A DNA stretch of 5,923 nt from Chitinophagaceae bacterium (GTDB lineage: Bacteria > Bacteroidota > Bacteroidia > Chitinophagales > Chitinophagaceae), in the NCBI GenBank assembly GCA_025362915.1, contig JANYEU010000041.1, positions 1 to 5,923 on the forward strand, read 5' to 3'. The notes under the pieces are model-generated. The model was not told where the DNA came from. It did not search any database and saw only the letters and a list, made by a program, of their open reading frames with translations. The position numbers were made by a program, and so were the translations under genes. Position 1 is the stretch's first letter. Every line of letters begins with the position of its first letter. Positions 5,717 to 5,923 of this stretch are shown piece after piece.

Positions 5717-5923
5717 AACATTCCTATTTCTTGTCATTTGACAAGTGTTTTCAACTTAGAGAGGGGTTCCTTTGCATAAATAAAATTATGGAATAATATA
5801 CATTAGCTGCGAATGGTTAAATCCAGTTGCATGTAGCTGGTAAATTATTTGTTTATCAATGAGTAAAATTTGAGAGAATAGACGTGAATACCTTTTTATA
5901 GCTTAAAAAATCATGAAATAGTT
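5717..5923. other. Intergenic tail with no gene seen
   Basis: All ATG-started frames on the plus strand stop within a few codons (for example at 5788, 5859 and 5914), and nothing convincing reads on the minus strand. TTTG at 5737-5740 and TTCCTTTG at 5767-5774 hint at a promoter, but the 26-base spacing is too long. The next gene presumably begins beyond the right edge. Confidence 0.5.

Overview
The window most resembles a Bacteroidota chromosome, probably Chitinophagaceae or a relative. Three things point that way. Clean promoters follow the Bacteroidota sigma pattern TTTG (or TTG), about 19-20 bases, then TAnnTTTG; the best is at 4655-4685 and another is at 2019-2049. Start codons lack convincing Shine-Dalgarno sequences. 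era and der lie next to each other, and the window contains a short 'AACGGG'-type lipoprotein and a Crp-like regulator of the Bacteroidota kind. The genus-level placement is inference.

Left part (1 to about 2060), accessory in character. It opens with the 3' part of an AT-rich gene of unknown function, which continues beyond the window's left edge and may carry a PIN-like nuclease end. A 339-base gene-free stretch with short inverted and direct repeats follows. Next is a compact two-gene toxin-antitoxin operon, an MNT nucleotidyltransferase (GSX10DXD) overlapping a HEPN ribonuclease (RX4HXY) by 11 bases, which is the MntA/HepT or type VII architecture. A 270-base spacer with a 13-bp hairpin separates it from the next block.

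Middle part (2019 to 4641), core housekeeping. A single initiator tRNA-fMet gene has its own promoter and a strong terminator. It is followed by era (GTPase and KH domain, 16S rRNA and 30S maturation) and der (double GTPase, 50S maturation), separated by a 97-base spacer that is mostly one large inverted repeat. Together these genes serve translation initiation and ribosome assembly.

Right part (4642 to 5923). A near-perfect Bacteroidota promoter drives a 57-residue lipoprotein with DSTK repeats, closed by a 17-bp GAAA-loop terminator. A Crp/Fnr-family regulator without an obvious cAMP pocket follows. The final 343 bases hold a degenerate inverted-repeat element of the CACAAAG/CACTAAG type and otherwise no gene. 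A solitary half of a similar element lies in front of era.

I see no clearly new system. The best candidates for a second look are the truncated gene at the left edge beside the toxin-antitoxin pair, the repeat-rich stretch between them, and the DSTK lipoprotein.
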